Assembly: GCF_007096355.1 (NCBI RefSeq)
Contig: NZ_VKDF01000004.1
Coordinates: forward strand, 558,357 to 622,356
DNA length: 64,000 nt
Origin: Paracoccus sp. M683
Lineage (GTDB): Bacteria; Pseudomonadota; Alphaproteobacteria; Rhodobacterales; Rhodobacteraceae
Direction of reading: 5' to 3'
A program made the translations under genes and the position numbers. The notes beneath the pieces were generated by a model. That model did not search any database, had not been told where the DNA came from, and saw only the letters and a list, made by a program, of their open reading frames with translations. Below are positions 55,544 through 64,000 of the stretch, piece after piece (position 1 is the first letter of the stretch; each line of letters begins with the position of its first letter).

Positions 55544-57499
55544 ATGAGTGCGGAAGCCATTGAAAAGCATGCTATTCCGGCAGGATTTGAGAATGCCCAT
55601 GCCGGGCCGGAGGATTATCGCCGGCTTTACGCCGAATCGATTGACGACCCGAGCGGGTTCTGGGGTCGCGAGGGCAAGCGGCTGGACTGGATCAGGCCCT
55701 ATACCAGGGTGAAGGACACTGATTTCACCTTTGGCAATGTCAGCATCAAATGGTTCGAGGACGGGCAGCTGAACGTCTCGGCCAATTGCATCGACCGGCA
55801 TCTGGCGACGCGGGGCGATCAGACCGCCATCATCTTCGAACCCGATAATCCCGCCGATCCGGCTCAGCACATCACCTATCGCGAATTGTCGCGGCAGGTG
55901 AACAAGATGGCCAATGTGCTGCGCGATCTGGGCGTCAAGCGCGGCGACCGGGTGGTGCTGTATCTGCCGATGATCCCCGAGGCGGCCTATGCCATGCTGG
56001 CCTGCACCCGGATCGGTGCGATCCATTCCATCGTTTTCGCCGGGTTCAGTCCCGATGCATTGGCCAACCGGATCAACGATTCGGGCGCCAATATCGTGAT
56101 CACCGCAGACGAGGCGCCCCGTGGCGGGCGCAAGACCGGGCTGAAATCCAATGCCGATGCGGCGCTTTTGCATTGCAGTGACAGGGTGAAGTGCCTGGTG
56201 GTCAAGCATACGGGCGGCCAGACCACCTGGACCGAGGGCCGCGACATCGACCTGAAGGCACTGATGGCCGATGCCAGCGATCAATGCGCGCCCGAGGCGA
56301 TGAATGCCGAGGATCCGCTGTTCATCCTTTACACCAGCGGTTCGACCGGCAAGCCCAAGGGCGTAGTCCATACGACCGGCGGCTATCTGGTCTTTGCCGC
56401 GATGACGCATCAATACACCTTCGACTATCAGGAAGGCGACATCTACTGGTGCACGGCCGATGTGGGCTGGGTCACGGGCCACAGCTATATCGTCTATGGG
56501 CCGCTGGCCAATGGCGCGACCACGCTGATGTTCGAGGGCGTGCCGACCTGGCCCGATGCCGGCCGCTTCTGGGAAGTCTGCGCCAAGCACAAGGTCAACC
56601 AGTTCTATACTGCGCCCACCGCAATCCGGGCGCTGATGGGCAAGGGACCGGAATTTGTCGACAAGCACGACCTGTCCAGCCTGCGCCTGCTGGGCACCGT
56701 GGGCGAGCCGATCAACCCCGAGGCCTGGAACTGGTATAACGAACATGTCGGCAAGGGGCGCTGCCCGATCGTCGACACCTGGTGGCAGACCGAAACCGGC
56801 GGTCATCTGATTACACCCCTGCCGGGCGCCATCGAGACCAAGGCCGGTTCGGCCACCGTGCCCTTCTTTGGCGTCAAGCCCGAGGTGCTGGAGGCCGAAA
56901 GCGCCAAGGTCGTCACCGGCAACCCCGCCGAGGGGGTCTTGTGCATCGCCGACAGCTGGCCCGGCCAGATGCGCACCGTCTGGGGCGATCATCAGCGCTT
57001 CATGGAGACCTATTTTCAGCAATATCCCGGCTATTACTTCACCGGCGACGGCTGCCGCCGGGACGAGGACGGCTATTACTGGATCACCGGCCGCGTCGAT
57101 GACGTGATCAACGTTTCGGGGCACCGCATGGGCACGGCCGAGGTCGAAAGCGCGCTGGTTGCGCATGAAATGGTCGCCGAGGCTGCCGTCGTGGGCTATC
57201 CGCATCCGGTCAAGGGGCAGGGCATCTATGCCTATGTCACGCTGATGAACGGTGTCGAGCCGACCGAGGAACTGCGCGCCGAGCTGGAAAAATGGGTCCG
57301 CACGGAAATCGGGCCCATCGCCAAGCCAGACCTGATCCAATGGGCGCCGGGTATGCCCAAGACGCGGTCCGGCAAGATCATGCGCCGCATCCTGCGCAAG
57401 ATTGCCGAAAATGACTTTGGCGCCTTGGGCGACACCTCGACCCTGGCCGAGCCAGAGGTGGTCGACGAGTTGATCGCAAATCGCATGAACCGGGGCTGA
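55544..57499 (+). CDS. acs: Acetyl-CoA synthetase, AMP-forming
   Basis: 651-aa cytoplasmic enzyme that activates acetate to acetyl-CoA with ATP. The adenylate-binding motif is [11 protein letters not shown] (263-273), [10 protein letters not shown] shapes the acetate pocket, the hinge lies near [15 protein letters not shown], and the catalytic lysine that is the usual acetylation switch is K611 in [19 protein letters not shown] supports ATG 55544. It is followed by the acetate-type symporter genes, so uptake and activation are encoded together. Confidence 0.97.
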   Translation: MSAEAIEKHAIPAGFENAHAGPEDYRRLYAESIDDPSGFWGREGKRLDWIRPYTRVKDTDFTFGNVSIKWFEDGQLNVSANCIDRHLATRGDQTAIIFEPDNPADPAQHITYRELSRQVNKMANVLRDLGVKRGDRVVLYLPMIPEAAYAMLACTRIGAIHSIVFAGFSPDALANRINDSGANIVITADEAPRGGRKTGLKSNADAALLHCSDRVKCLVVKHTGGQTTWTEGRDIDLKALMADASDQCAPEAMNAEDPLFILYTSGSTGKPKGVVHTTGGYLVFAAMTHQYTFDYQEGDIYWCTADVGWVTGHSYIVYGPLANGATTLMFEGVPTWPDAGRFWEVCAKHKVNQFYTAPTAIRALMGKGPEFVDKHDLSSLRLLGTVGEPINPEAWNWYNEHVGKGRCPIVDTWWQTETGGHLITPLPGAIETKAGSATVPFFGVKPEVLEAESAKVVTGNPAEGVLCIADSWPGQMRTVWGDHQRFMETYFQQYPGYYFTGDGCRRDEDGYYWITGRVDDVINVSGHRMGTAEVESALVAHEMVAEAAVVGYPHPVKGQGIYAYVTLMNGVEPTEELRAELEKWVRTEIGPIAKPDLIQWAPGMPKTRSGKIMRRILRKIAENDFGALGDTSTLAEPEVVDELIANRMNRG

Positions 57500-57514
57500 C
57501 CCGCGCCCCGGCCA

Positions 57515-57551
57515 TCGCGTCCCGGCCCATCCGCCGGGAACCGGGACGCGA
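57515..57551 (+). other. Hairpin between acs and the symporter genes
   Basis: TCGCGTCCCGG (57515-57525) pairs exactly with CCGGGACGCGA (57541-57551). No T-run follows, so it is more likely an mRNA-stabilising or processing element, or a weak attenuator, than a terminator. Confidence 0.5.
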
Positions 57552-57605
57552 AACAAATGCAAGGGCGGAGCGAGGGACATGTCTGAACAGGGAGGAACCT
57601 AGGAC

Positions 57606-57863
57606 ATGAGTGACAGACAATCATCAAATGCCTATTGGCAGGCCAATCTACGGATCATCTGGATCTGCCTCGCCATCTGGGCGCTGGTGTCCTATGGCTT
57701 CGGGATCATCCTGCGGCCGCTGGTATCGGGCATCAAGGTCGGCGGCACGGATCTGGGCTTCTGGTTCGCCCAGCAAGGCTCGATCCTGGTCTTTATCGTG
57801 CTGATCTTCTGGTACGCGGCGCGGATGAACCGCCTGGACCGCGAACATGGCGTCGACGAGTAG
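57606..57863 (+). CDS. DUF4212 small subunit of sodium/solute symporter
   Basis: 85-aa membrane protein with two transmembrane helices (about residues 16-38 and 50-72). AYWQANLRIIWICLAIWALV and the FWFAQQGSILVFIVLIFWYA segment match the DUF4212 family, which accompanies VC_2705-type symporters as DUF485 accompanies ActP. GAGGAACC precedes ATG 57606. It is 9 bp from the symporter gene and is presumably its accessory subunit. Confidence 0.93.
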   Translation: MSDRQSSNAYWQANLRIIWICLAIWALVSYGFGIILRPLVSGIKVGGTDLGFWFAQQGSILVFIVLIFWYAARMNRLDREHGVDE

Positions 57864-57872
57864 GGGGCGAAG

Positions 57873-59696
57873 ATGGATCAGTTTACGCTAAACCTTATCG
57901 TCATCGGTCTCAGCTTCGCGCTGTATATCGGTATCGCCATTTATACCCGCGCCGGATCGACGTCCGAGTTCTATGCCGCGAACCGGGGTGTCAGCCCGGT
58001 CATGAACGGCATGGCGACCGCGGCCGATTGGATGTCGGCCGCGTCTTTCATTTCGATGGCCGGCCTGATCGCCTTTACCGGCTATGACAACTCGACCTAC
58101 CTGATGGGCTGGACCGGCGGCTATGTGCTGCTGGCGCTGCTGCTGGCGCCCTATCTGCGCAAATTCGGCAAGTTCACCGTTCCGGAATTCATCGGCGACC
58201 GCTTCTATTCGCAGACCGCGCGGATCATCGGCGTGATCTGCCTTCTGGTCATCTCGATCACCTATGTGATTGGCCAGATGACCGGCGTGGGCGTGACCTT
58301 CTCGCGCTATCTGGAAGTGTCGAACTCGACCGGGCTGTGGATCGGTGCGGCGCTGGTGTTCTGCTATGCGGTTCTGGGCGGGATGAAGGGCATCACCTAT
58401 ACGCAGGTGGCCCAATATGTCGTGCTGATCATCGCCTATACGATCCCGGCGATGTTCATCGCGATGCAGCTGACCGGCCATGTTCTGCCGCAGACCGGGC
58501 TGTTTGGCACCCATGACGCATCGGGCGCCAAGTTCCTGGCCAAGCTGGATCAGGTCGTCACCGATCTGGGCTTTGCCAACTATACCGGCCACCACAAATC
58601 CACGCTGGACATGGTTCTGTTCACCCTGGCGCTGATGATCGGCACGGCGGGTCTGCCCCATGTCATCATCCGCTTCTTCACCGTGCCGAAAGTGTCGGAT
58701 GCGCGGGCCTCGGCCGGTTGGGCGCTGGTCTTTATCGCGCTGCTCTACACCGTTGCGCCTGCCGTGGGTTCGATGGCGCGCTTCAACCTGACCGCGACGA
58801 TGTGGCCGGGTGCCGTGACCGGAACCGAGGCCGGCTCGACCTTCTCGGAACCTGCCGTCTCGCTGGAACAGATCGAAAACGCGCCCGAACTGCAATGGAT
58901 GCGGAACTGGCAGACCACCGGCCTCTTGGGCTGGGAGGACAAGAACGGCGACGGTCTGATCCAGTATTACAACGAGGCCGGTGCCGAAGGCGCACCGATC
59001 GCGGAACAGATCACCGCGCAGAACCTGCAAGGGAACGAACTGACCACCGTGAACAATGACATCATGGTGCTGGCCAACCCGGAAATCGCCAACCTGCCGG
59101 GCTGGGTCATCGCGGTCGTCGCGGCGGGTGGTCTTGCGGCTGCGCTGTCCACGGCGGCGGGCCTGTTGCTGGCCATCTCGGGGGCGGTGTCGCACGACCT
59201 GATCAAGGGCGCAATCAACCCCGGCATCAGCGAAAAGGGCGAGCTGTTCGCGGCCCGCGTCTCGATGGCGGTGTCGATCCTTGTGGCGACGATCCTGGGC
59301 CTGAACCCGCCAGGGTTTGCGGCGCAGACCGTGGCGCTGGCCTTTGGTCTTGCCGCCAGCTCGATCTTCCCGGTTCTGATGATGGGCATCTTCAGCAAGC
59401 GCATCAACAAGCAGGGCGCGATCTGGGGCATGCTGGCGGGCATCCTGTCGACGCTGATCTATATCTTCACCTACAAGGGCTGGTTCTTCATCTCGGGCAC
59501 CAACATGCTGGAAGATACCGCCGCGAACTGGCTGTTCGGCATTTCGCCGGCCTCGTTCGGGACCATCGGCGCGCTGATCAACTTCGCCGTGGCCTATGTC
59601 GTCTCGAACGCGACCGAGGAGCCGCCGGTCGAGGTGATCGAGCTGGTCGAATCCATCCGCGTTCCGCGCGGTGCGGGCGGTGCGATCGACCACTGA
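57873..59696 (+). CDS. Sodium:solute symporter, VC_2705/ActP-type (acetate)
   Basis: 607-aa SLC5-family inner-membrane symporter with about 13 helices. EFYAANRGVSPVMNGMATAA, DWMSAASFISMAGLIAFTGY, RFFTVPKVSDARASAGWALV and AGGLAAALSTAAGLLLAISG are the conserved family segments. An extracytoplasmic insertion (EAGSTFSEPAVSLEQIENAP to about TTVNND) is characteristic of the VC_2705 subgroup and distinguishes it from classical ActP. Acetate or another short monocarboxylate is the likely substrate because acs precedes it. Confidence 0.92.
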   Translation: MDQFTLNLIVIGLSFALYIGIAIYTRAGSTSEFYAANRGVSPVMNGMATAADWMSAASFISMAGLIAFTGYDNSTYLMGWTGGYVLLALLLAPYLRKFGKFTVPEFIGDRFYSQTARIIGVICLLVISITYVIGQMTGVGVTFSRYLEVSNSTGLWIGAALVFCYAVLGGMKGITYTQVAQYVVLIIAYTIPAMFIAMQLTGHVLPQTGLFGTHDASGAKFLAKLDQVVTDLGFANYTGHHKSTLDMVLFTLALMIGTAGLPHVIIRFFTVPKVSDARASAGWALVFIALLYTVAPAVGSMARFNLTATMWPGAVTGTEAGSTFSEPAVSLEQIENAPELQWMRNWQTTGLLGWEDKNGDGLIQYYNEAGAEGAPIAEQITAQNLQGNELTTVNNDIMVLANPEIANLPGWVIAVVAAGGLAAALSTAAGLLLAISGAVSHDLIKGAINPGISEKGELFAARVSMAVSILVATILGLNPPGFAAQTVALAFGLAASSIFPVLMMGIFSKRINKQGAIWGMLAGILSTLIYIFTYKGWFFISGTNMLEDTAANWLFGISPASFGTIGALINFAVAYVVSNATEEPPVEVIELVESIRVPRGAGGAIDH

Positions 59697-59709
59697 TCTG
59701 ATGACAATG

Positions 59710-59740
59710 CCGCGCCCCCCGGCAAAGGGGGGCGCGGTTT
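59710..59740 (+). terminator. Terminator/attenuator after the symporter gene
   Basis: CCGCGCCCCCC pairs exactly with GGGGGGCGCGG around GGCAAA (59710-59737), followed by TTT and then CC. The next gene begins only 22 nt later, so some readthrough into it is likely. Confidence 0.7.
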
Positions 59741-59762
59741 CCTTATTCGGGATCCGGGCAAC

Positions 59763-61571
59763 ATGTCGGACGTCATCGACTTCATCGCTTCTGTCCATCC
59801 CTATGACAGCCTGTCGCGGGACGAGTTGGCGCAGGTCGCCGACTTCTTCAGCCGCAGGCAGGTGCCGGCCGGCGAGGTCGTCTATGAATATGGCGATCCG
59901 CTGCCCGGCATCTGGCTGATCGAACAGGGCCGGATCGCGGTGACAGATCGCAACGGGGATTCGGTATCGGAACTGGGGCCGCGCAACAGCTTTGGCGAAC
60001 GCGGCCTGCTGCGTGGCGGATCGGCGGTGACGACGGCGCGGGTGACCGAGGACGCGACCCTGTGGATGCTGCCGCGTGAAACGCTGCTGGGTCTGATCGC
60101 GCAGAACCGCGCTGTTGCCCGGTTCTTCGACCGGGGGCGTGCCGCGCGGCCGCGTGGCGCCGAGATCGCGACGCTGAAGGTATCCGACCTGCTGACGCGC
60201 AAGCCGATTTCCTGCCCGCCCGAAACCTCTGTGGCCGAGGCCGCGCGGATCATGCGCGACGCCCGCGTCAGCAGCATCGGCGTGACCCAGGGCGACCGGC
60301 TGCTGGGCCTGGTTACCATTCGCGACATGTCCAATCGCGTCGTCGCGGCGGGGTTGGATCATGGACAGCCGGTCAGTCAGGTGATGACGGCCGATCCCTA
60401 TACGCTGCCGCCGCAGGCTTTGGGCTATGACGTGCTGAACGTGATGCTGGAACGCCGCGTGGGGCATTTGCCGGTGGTGGATCGGGGCCGTTTCGTCGGC
60501 ATGATCAGCCAGACCGACCTGACCCGCGTGCAGGCGATCAGCGCCTCGGTGCTGATCCGCGATCTGGTCGATGCCGAAACTGCCGAGGACATGGCCCGCA
60601 TCACCGCTCGCGTGCCGGAACTGCTGGTCAGTCTGGTGGCCGCGCATCAGCGCCACGAGGTGATCACCCGCATGATCACCGACATCACCGATGCCGTGAC
60701 CCGACGCCTGCTGATCCTGGCCGAGGCGCAGCTGGGCCCCGCGCCGGCGCGCTGGCTGTGGGCGGCCTGCGGCAGCCAGGGCCGGCAGGAACAGACCGGC
60801 ATCAGCGATCAGGACAATTGCCTGATCCTGGAAGAGGGCGCCAATCCGGCCGATCCCTGGTTCAAGGCATTGGCCCGCTTCGTCAGCGACGGGTTGAACA
60901 CGGCGGGCTTTGTCTATTGCCCCGGCGACATGATGGCGACCAACCCGCGCTGGCGGCAGCCCGTCCCGGTGTGGCGCAGCTATTTCCGCGGCTGGATCGA
61001 ACGGCCCAGCCCCGAGGCGCAGATGCTGGCCTCGGTGATGTTCGACCTGCGTGCCATCGGCGGCGATGACGCGCTGTTGCAGGGCTTGCAGGCCGAGACG
61101 CTGGACATGGCCTCGAAGAACTCGATCTTTGTGGCGCATATGATCTCGAACTCGTTGAAACACCGGCCACCGCTTGGGATGATCGGCGGTTTCGCCACCA
61201 TCCGCTCGGGCGAGCATCGCCACCATATCGACATGAAGCATAACGGCGTGGTGCCCGTGGCCGATCTGGCCCGCGTCTATGCCTTGCAGGGGCGGGTGAC
61301 GGCGGTGAACACCCGCGCCCGCCTGCTGGAGGCCGAGGACAATGGCGTCATCTCGGGCAGCGGTGCGCGCGATCTGATCGCCGCCTATGACCTGATCCAG
61401 ACGCTGCGGCTGGAAAATCAGGCGCATCTGATCCGCTCGGGCCGGGTGCCCGACAATTATCTGTCGCCCTCGGATCTGCCCGATTTCGAGCGCAGCCATC
61501 TGCGCGATGCCTTTGTCGTGGTGCGCGGGATGCAATCGGCCATCGGCCAGGGAAAGGGAATGCTGGGATGA
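59763..61571 (+). CDS. cNMP-binding/CBS/DUF294 nucleotidyltransferase-like protein
   Basis: 602-aa cytoplasmic signalling protein. A cyclic-nucleotide-binding domain spans about 1-130 (FSRRQVPAGEVVYEYGDPLP, NSFGERGLLRG); two CBS motifs follow (VSDLLTRKPISCPPETSVAE and PVSQVMTADPYTLPPQALGY). Then come the DUF294 nucleotidyltransferase-like domain with GSQGRQEQTGISDQDNCLI, and the DUF294 C-terminal substrate-binding domain. It resembles GlnD-type nucleotidyltransferases, but the modified target is unknown. Such proteins recur beside acetate symporters. It overlaps the next gene by ATGA. Confidence 0.92.
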   Translation: MSDVIDFIASVHPYDSLSRDELAQVADFFSRRQVPAGEVVYEYGDPLPGIWLIEQGRIAVTDRNGDSVSELGPRNSFGERGLLRGGSAVTTARVTEDATLWMLPRETLLGLIAQNRAVARFFDRGRAARPRGAEIATLKVSDLLTRKPISCPPETSVAEAARIMRDARVSSIGVTQGDRLLGLVTIRDMSNRVVAAGLDHGQPVSQVMTADPYTLPPQALGYDVLNVMLERRVGHLPVVDRGRFVGMISQTDLTRVQAISASVLIRDLVDAETAEDMARITARVPELLVSLVAAHQRHEVITRMITDITDAVTRRLLILAEAQLGPAPARWLWAACGSQGRQEQTGISDQDNCLILEEGANPADPWFKALARFVSDGLNTAGFVYCPGDMMATNPRWRQPVPVWRSYFRGWIERPSPEAQMLASVMFDLRAIGGDDALLQGLQAETLDMASKNSIFVAHMISNSLKHRPPLGMIGGFATIRSGEHRHHIDMKHNGVVPVADLARVYALQGRVTAVNTRARLLEAEDNGVISGSGARDLIAAYDLIQTLRLENQAHLIRSGRVPDNYLSPSDLPDFERSHLRDAFVVVRGMQSAIGQGKGMLG

Positions 61572-62071
61572 GCGGTATCGGAATCGAATTGCTCGGGGTG
61601 ATCGCCGTCGGCATTGGCGCTGCGGCGCTGCTTTATGCGGCCATGCACGCGGCGCGCAAGGCCGGGCTGGTGCTGCCGCGCTGGCTGCTGCCGGCGGGGA
61701 TCGGGCTGGCCATGGTGACCTATTCGATCTGGAACGACTATGCCTGGTATGGCCGCGCGACCGATCGGCTGCCCGAAGGCGCGCAGATCCTGCTGACCGG
61801 CACCGAAAGCCAGCCCTGGGCGCCCTGGACCTATCTGTTCCCGATCACCACGCGCTTTGCCGCGCTGGATCCTGCCAGCATCCGCGAAGGCGAAGGCGAG
61901 GGCGACATGGCGCAGGCGCAGATCACCCTGGTCGAGCGGCGCGGCCCGATGCTGGTGGTGGGGCAGGAATTTGACTGCTCGAACCGGCGCATCCGGCCCG
62001 GCCGCGGCGACTGGCAGGCCGCGGCCCCCGACGATCCTGCCTATGCGTTCGTTTGTGAAGGAGGGGGATGA
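61568..62071 (+). CDS. Hypothetical membrane protein
   Basis: 167-aa protein not matched to a family. It has two hydrophobic stretches near the N-terminus (LLGVIAVGIGAAALLYAAMH and WLLPAGIGLAMVTYSIWNDY), then a soluble part that is probably periplasmic, with ERRGPMLVVGQEFDCSNRRI and a C-terminal FVCEGGG. The two cysteines could form a disulfide. It overlaps the DUF294 gene upstream and the response regulator downstream (ATGA each), so it is firmly part of this operon. Confidence 0.8.
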   Translation: MSGIGIELLGVIAVGIGAAALLYAAMHAARKAGLVLPRWLLPAGIGLAMVTYSIWNDYAWYGRATDRLPEGAQILLTGTESQPWAPWTYLFPITTRFAALDPASIREGEGEGDMAQAQITLVERRGPMLVVGQEFDCSNRRIRPGRGDWQAAAPDDPAYAFVCEGGG

Positions 62072-62442
62072 TGGCGCGTATCATGGTGATCGAGGACGAG
62101 GACAATATCGCATTGGCGCTGGACTATCTGTTGTCGCGCGATGGTCATGACCATTCGCGCATGGCGACCGGCGCAGGGGCGGTGGCCGCAATTCGGGCAG
62201 CGCGGCCCGATCTGGTTTTGCTGGATGTCATGCTGCCCGAAGTGTCCGGCTATCAGATCGTGCAGGAGATGCGGGCCGATCCGGCCCTGTCGGATACGCG
62301 GGTGCTGCTGATGACGGCGCGCGGATCGGTGGTGGAGCGACGCAAGGGGCTGGCGCTTGGGGCCGACGGCTTCATCGCCAAGCCGTTCGAGCTGTCGGAA
62401 CTGCGCGCTGAAATGGCGCGGCTGTTGCAGGCACCGTGCTGA
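62068..62442 (+). CDS. Single-domain response regulator
   Basis: 124-aa CheY-like receiver with no output domain. All signalling residues are present: acidic pair in VIEDED (Glu9-Asp10), phospho-acceptor Asp53 (LLDVMLP), Thr83 (LMTARG) and Lys105 (AKPF). ATG 62068 and ATG 62071 are both possible. It overlaps the kinase-like/exonuclease gene by 7 nt, so its partner is probably that degenerate kinase or a kinase elsewhere. Confidence 0.93.
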   Translation: MMARIMVIEDEDNIALALDYLLSRDGHDHSRMATGAGAVAAIRAARPDLVLLDVMLPEVSGYQIVQEMRADPALSDTRVLLMTARGSVVERRKGLALGADGFIAKPFELSELRAEMARLLQAPC

Positions 62443-64000
62443 CGCAGCTTTCCCTCCGGCTGCGGGTCCTGCTGGTATTCGCGGGGCTGGCCGCCGCTGT
62501 TCTGTCAGTGATTGCCTTCGCCCTGTGGGTCGAGGCCGCGCGCCTGGCCGAGGCCGGCGTGACCATCGAGCGCGCCTTTTCACCCATGATCCTGGCAGGG
62601 TTCGTCGCGGGGCTTGGTGCCTTGCTGGCGATTGTCGGGGTCTGGTTCCTGTTTGATCGCAACGTCGCACGGCCGATCGAGACATTGGCCGGGGGGCTGC
62701 GCACCGGGCAATCGCCGGATCTGGGCCAGGCGCGCTATCTGGCCGATCTTGGCCCGGCTGCGCGGGATGCGGCCGAGGCGCGGGCGCGGTCGGCCGAGGC
62801 GCTGGCCGAGGCGGTGCAGGACCACGCGGCCGAACAGGCGCGGGAAAAGGCGACGCTGGAATCCATCCTGTCCGATTTCGGTGCCGGTGCGGTGATCAGC
62901 GATGATCGCGGGCGGGTGGTGTTTTACAACGCCGCCGCCGCGCGCATGTTGCCGGGCCTGGGTCTTGACCGGCCGCTGGATCGCCAGCTGCGCGCCGGCG
63001 CGCTGGATGCGGCGCGGGCGAGACTGGCGGGCGGCGGGGTCGAGGCGACCGACCTGACCGCGCTGACCAGTGGCGGGGCACGGCTTTCGGGGCGGATGCG
63101 GCTGGTGGAACATGGCACCCTGCTGATCCTGCGCGATCGGCCCGCCGACAGTCCGCAGCCTCGTGCTGCCATCGAATCCCTGCGCCGCCACGCCGCTACG
63201 CTGGTGCCCATGCTAGAGGCGCTGGACGGCCCCATCCCGCCGGCATTGGCGCAGGCGATCCGCGCCGAGGGCCATGGCCTTGCCACTGCCACCCGCGCCC
63301 TGTCCGAGGCCAGCGCCCAGGCCCTTCCTGCCGCGCAGGCGCTGCTGAGCGAACTGCTGACCGGGTTGAAGCTTGCGCCAGATGCGGCGCCGGATGGCGA
63401 CGACGATGGCAGCATCGCCAGCTTGCCGCGCATCCGCATGCAGGCAGAGGCCGGGCCGGTGAATGCGCTGCTGCGTCTGCTGGATACACGGCTGCGCCAG
63501 TTAGGACAGCATCCGCGGGTGGTGATCGAGGGCAGCGACGACCCGGCCGAATTGCGGCTGATCCTGACCTGGCAGGGCGATGTCCTGCCCATGGATCTGC
63601 TGGAAAGCTGGCTGGCGCATGCCCCCGATCCCGACCAGCCCGAGCTTTCCGGCGCCGATGTTCTGGCCGGCCATGGCACAGGCATCTGGGCCGAGCCGGG
63701 CAGGGACGGCGCGGCCCGGCTGGTTCTGCCGCTGCCGCGTGCGGCCGAGGCGGCGGGCTTGGACAGCGGGCTGACCTATGATTTCGCACTGGCGGGCCGG
63801 GCGGCGGCATCATCGCGGCTGACCGACCTGACCTGCGTGGTCTTTGATACCGAAACCACCGGGCTGGACCCGTCCAGCGATCGCATCGTGCAGATCGCCG
63901 GGCTGCGGATCGCCGGCGGCCGGCTGACGGGCGAGCGTTTTGACACTCTGGTCAATCCCGGCCGCCCGATTCCGCCCGGATCGACCCAGATCCACGGCAT
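62436..64000 (+). CDS. Membrane-bound degenerate histidine-kinase-like protein fused to DnaQ exonuclease (3' end outside window)
   Basis: At least 521 aa, running off the right edge. The start is GTG 62436. Two transmembrane helices (about 9-32 and 51-73) are followed by a HAMP-like [18 protein letters not shown], a charged helix, a PAS-like segment ([20 protein letters not shown], about 150-170), a helical segment with His252 ([16 protein letters not shown]), then an ATPase-like remnant ending [13 protein letters not shown] (407-419) and LVLPLP. The remnant has no recognisable N box or full G boxes. From about 465, [13 protein letters not shown] is the ExoI motif of DnaQ 3'-5' exonucleases (Asp471, Glu473). 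Later exonuclease motifs lie beyond the window. Confidence 0.82.
   Translation, partial: MLTQLSLRLRVLLVFAGLAAAVLSVIAFALWVEAARLAEAGVTIERAFSPMILAGFVAGLGALLAIVGVWFLFDRNVARPIETLAGGLRTGQSPDLGQARYLADLGPAARDAAEARARSAEALAEAVQDHAAEQAREKATLESILSDFGAGAVISDDRGRVVFYNAAAARMLPGLGLDRPLDRQLRAGALDAARARLAGGGVEATDLTALTSGGARLSGRMRLVEHGTLLILRDRPADSPQPRAAIESLRRHAATLVPMLEALDGPIPPALAQAIRAEGHGLATATRALSEASAQALPAAQALLSELLTGLKLAPDAAPDGDDDGSIASLPRIRMQAEAGPVNALLRLLDTRLRQLGQHPRVVIEGSDDPAELRLILTWQGDVLPMDLLESWLAHAPDPDQPELSGADVLAGHGTGIWAEPGRDGAARLVLPLPRAAEAAGLDSGLTYDFALAGRAAASSRLTDLTCVVFDTETTGLDPSSDRIVQIAGLRIAGGRLTGERFDTLVNPGRPIPPGSTQIHG

Noticed and set aside
57888..61535. 1215-aa minus-strand frame opposite the symporter and DUF294 genes
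   Set aside because: Its translation is His/Arg/Gln-rich with no domain; stop codons are scarce in this frame because of codon bias on the real strand.

Overview
The window is about 64 kb of a high-GC alphaproteobacterial chromosome. The gene families, the near-canonical Paracoccus-type aa3 oxidase subunit I at the left edge, and many 4-bp ATGA gene overlaps point to Rhodobacteraceae, most likely Paracoccus or a close relative. This assignment comes from recognising the proteins, not from a database search. I see no rRNA, tRNA, CRISPR array, prophage or intact insertion sequence. Gene density is high. The main gene-poor stretches are two decayed regions (18.1-19.1 kb and 29.5-30.2 kb) that flank the histidine-utilisation genes.

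Layout: 0-8 kb holds the end of ctaD, a type II NADH dehydrogenase-like protein, a UbiH-type hydroxylase with a HAD phosphatase, an FCD-type GntR regulator, an AlkA-type glycosylase and a carboxylesterase. 8-17 kb is a divergent amino-sugar catabolic locus: murQ, a carbohydrate ABC transporter and a Gfo/Idh dehydrogenase on the minus strand; a GntR/UTRA repressor, a SIS-domain deaminase of NagB-II type and nagA on the plus strand. 19-29.5 kb is a complete hut locus (hutC-hutF diverging from hutI-hutH-hutG-hutU and an amino-acid ABC transporter) that converts histidine to glutamate, ammonia and formate. 30-37 kb is an iron-acquisition locus (TonB-dependent receptor, DUF2218 protein, FecB/FecCD-type ABC transporter). 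37-44.5 kb holds a class III aminotransferase, a TAXI-TRAP transporter with its own universal stress protein, and an amidase.

44.6-48.4 kb is a cyclic-di-GMP block. It has a PleD-like cyclase whose first receiver domain has lost its phosphorylation residues, a DUF3572 protein, and an H-NOX-like protein overlapping an HNOBA-GGDEF cyclase. The last pair looks like a split soluble guanylate cyclase sensor re-plumbed to c-di-GMP, and the H-NOX-like protein appears to lack the heme-ligating histidine. 48.5-55.3 kb holds housekeeping and envelope genes (nadD, a Tat-type PBP4, a TerB-like protein, class I lysyl-tRNA synthetase, a large beta-helix protein).

55.5-64 kb is an acetate uptake and activation locus: acs, a DUF4212 subunit, an acetate-type symporter, a cNMP/CBS/DUF294 protein, a small membrane protein, a single-domain response regulator, and a membrane protein in which a degenerate histidine-kinase-like region is fused to a DnaQ-type exonuclease that runs off the right edge. 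With the H-NOX/HNOBA-GGDEF pair, this is the most unusual content of the window.
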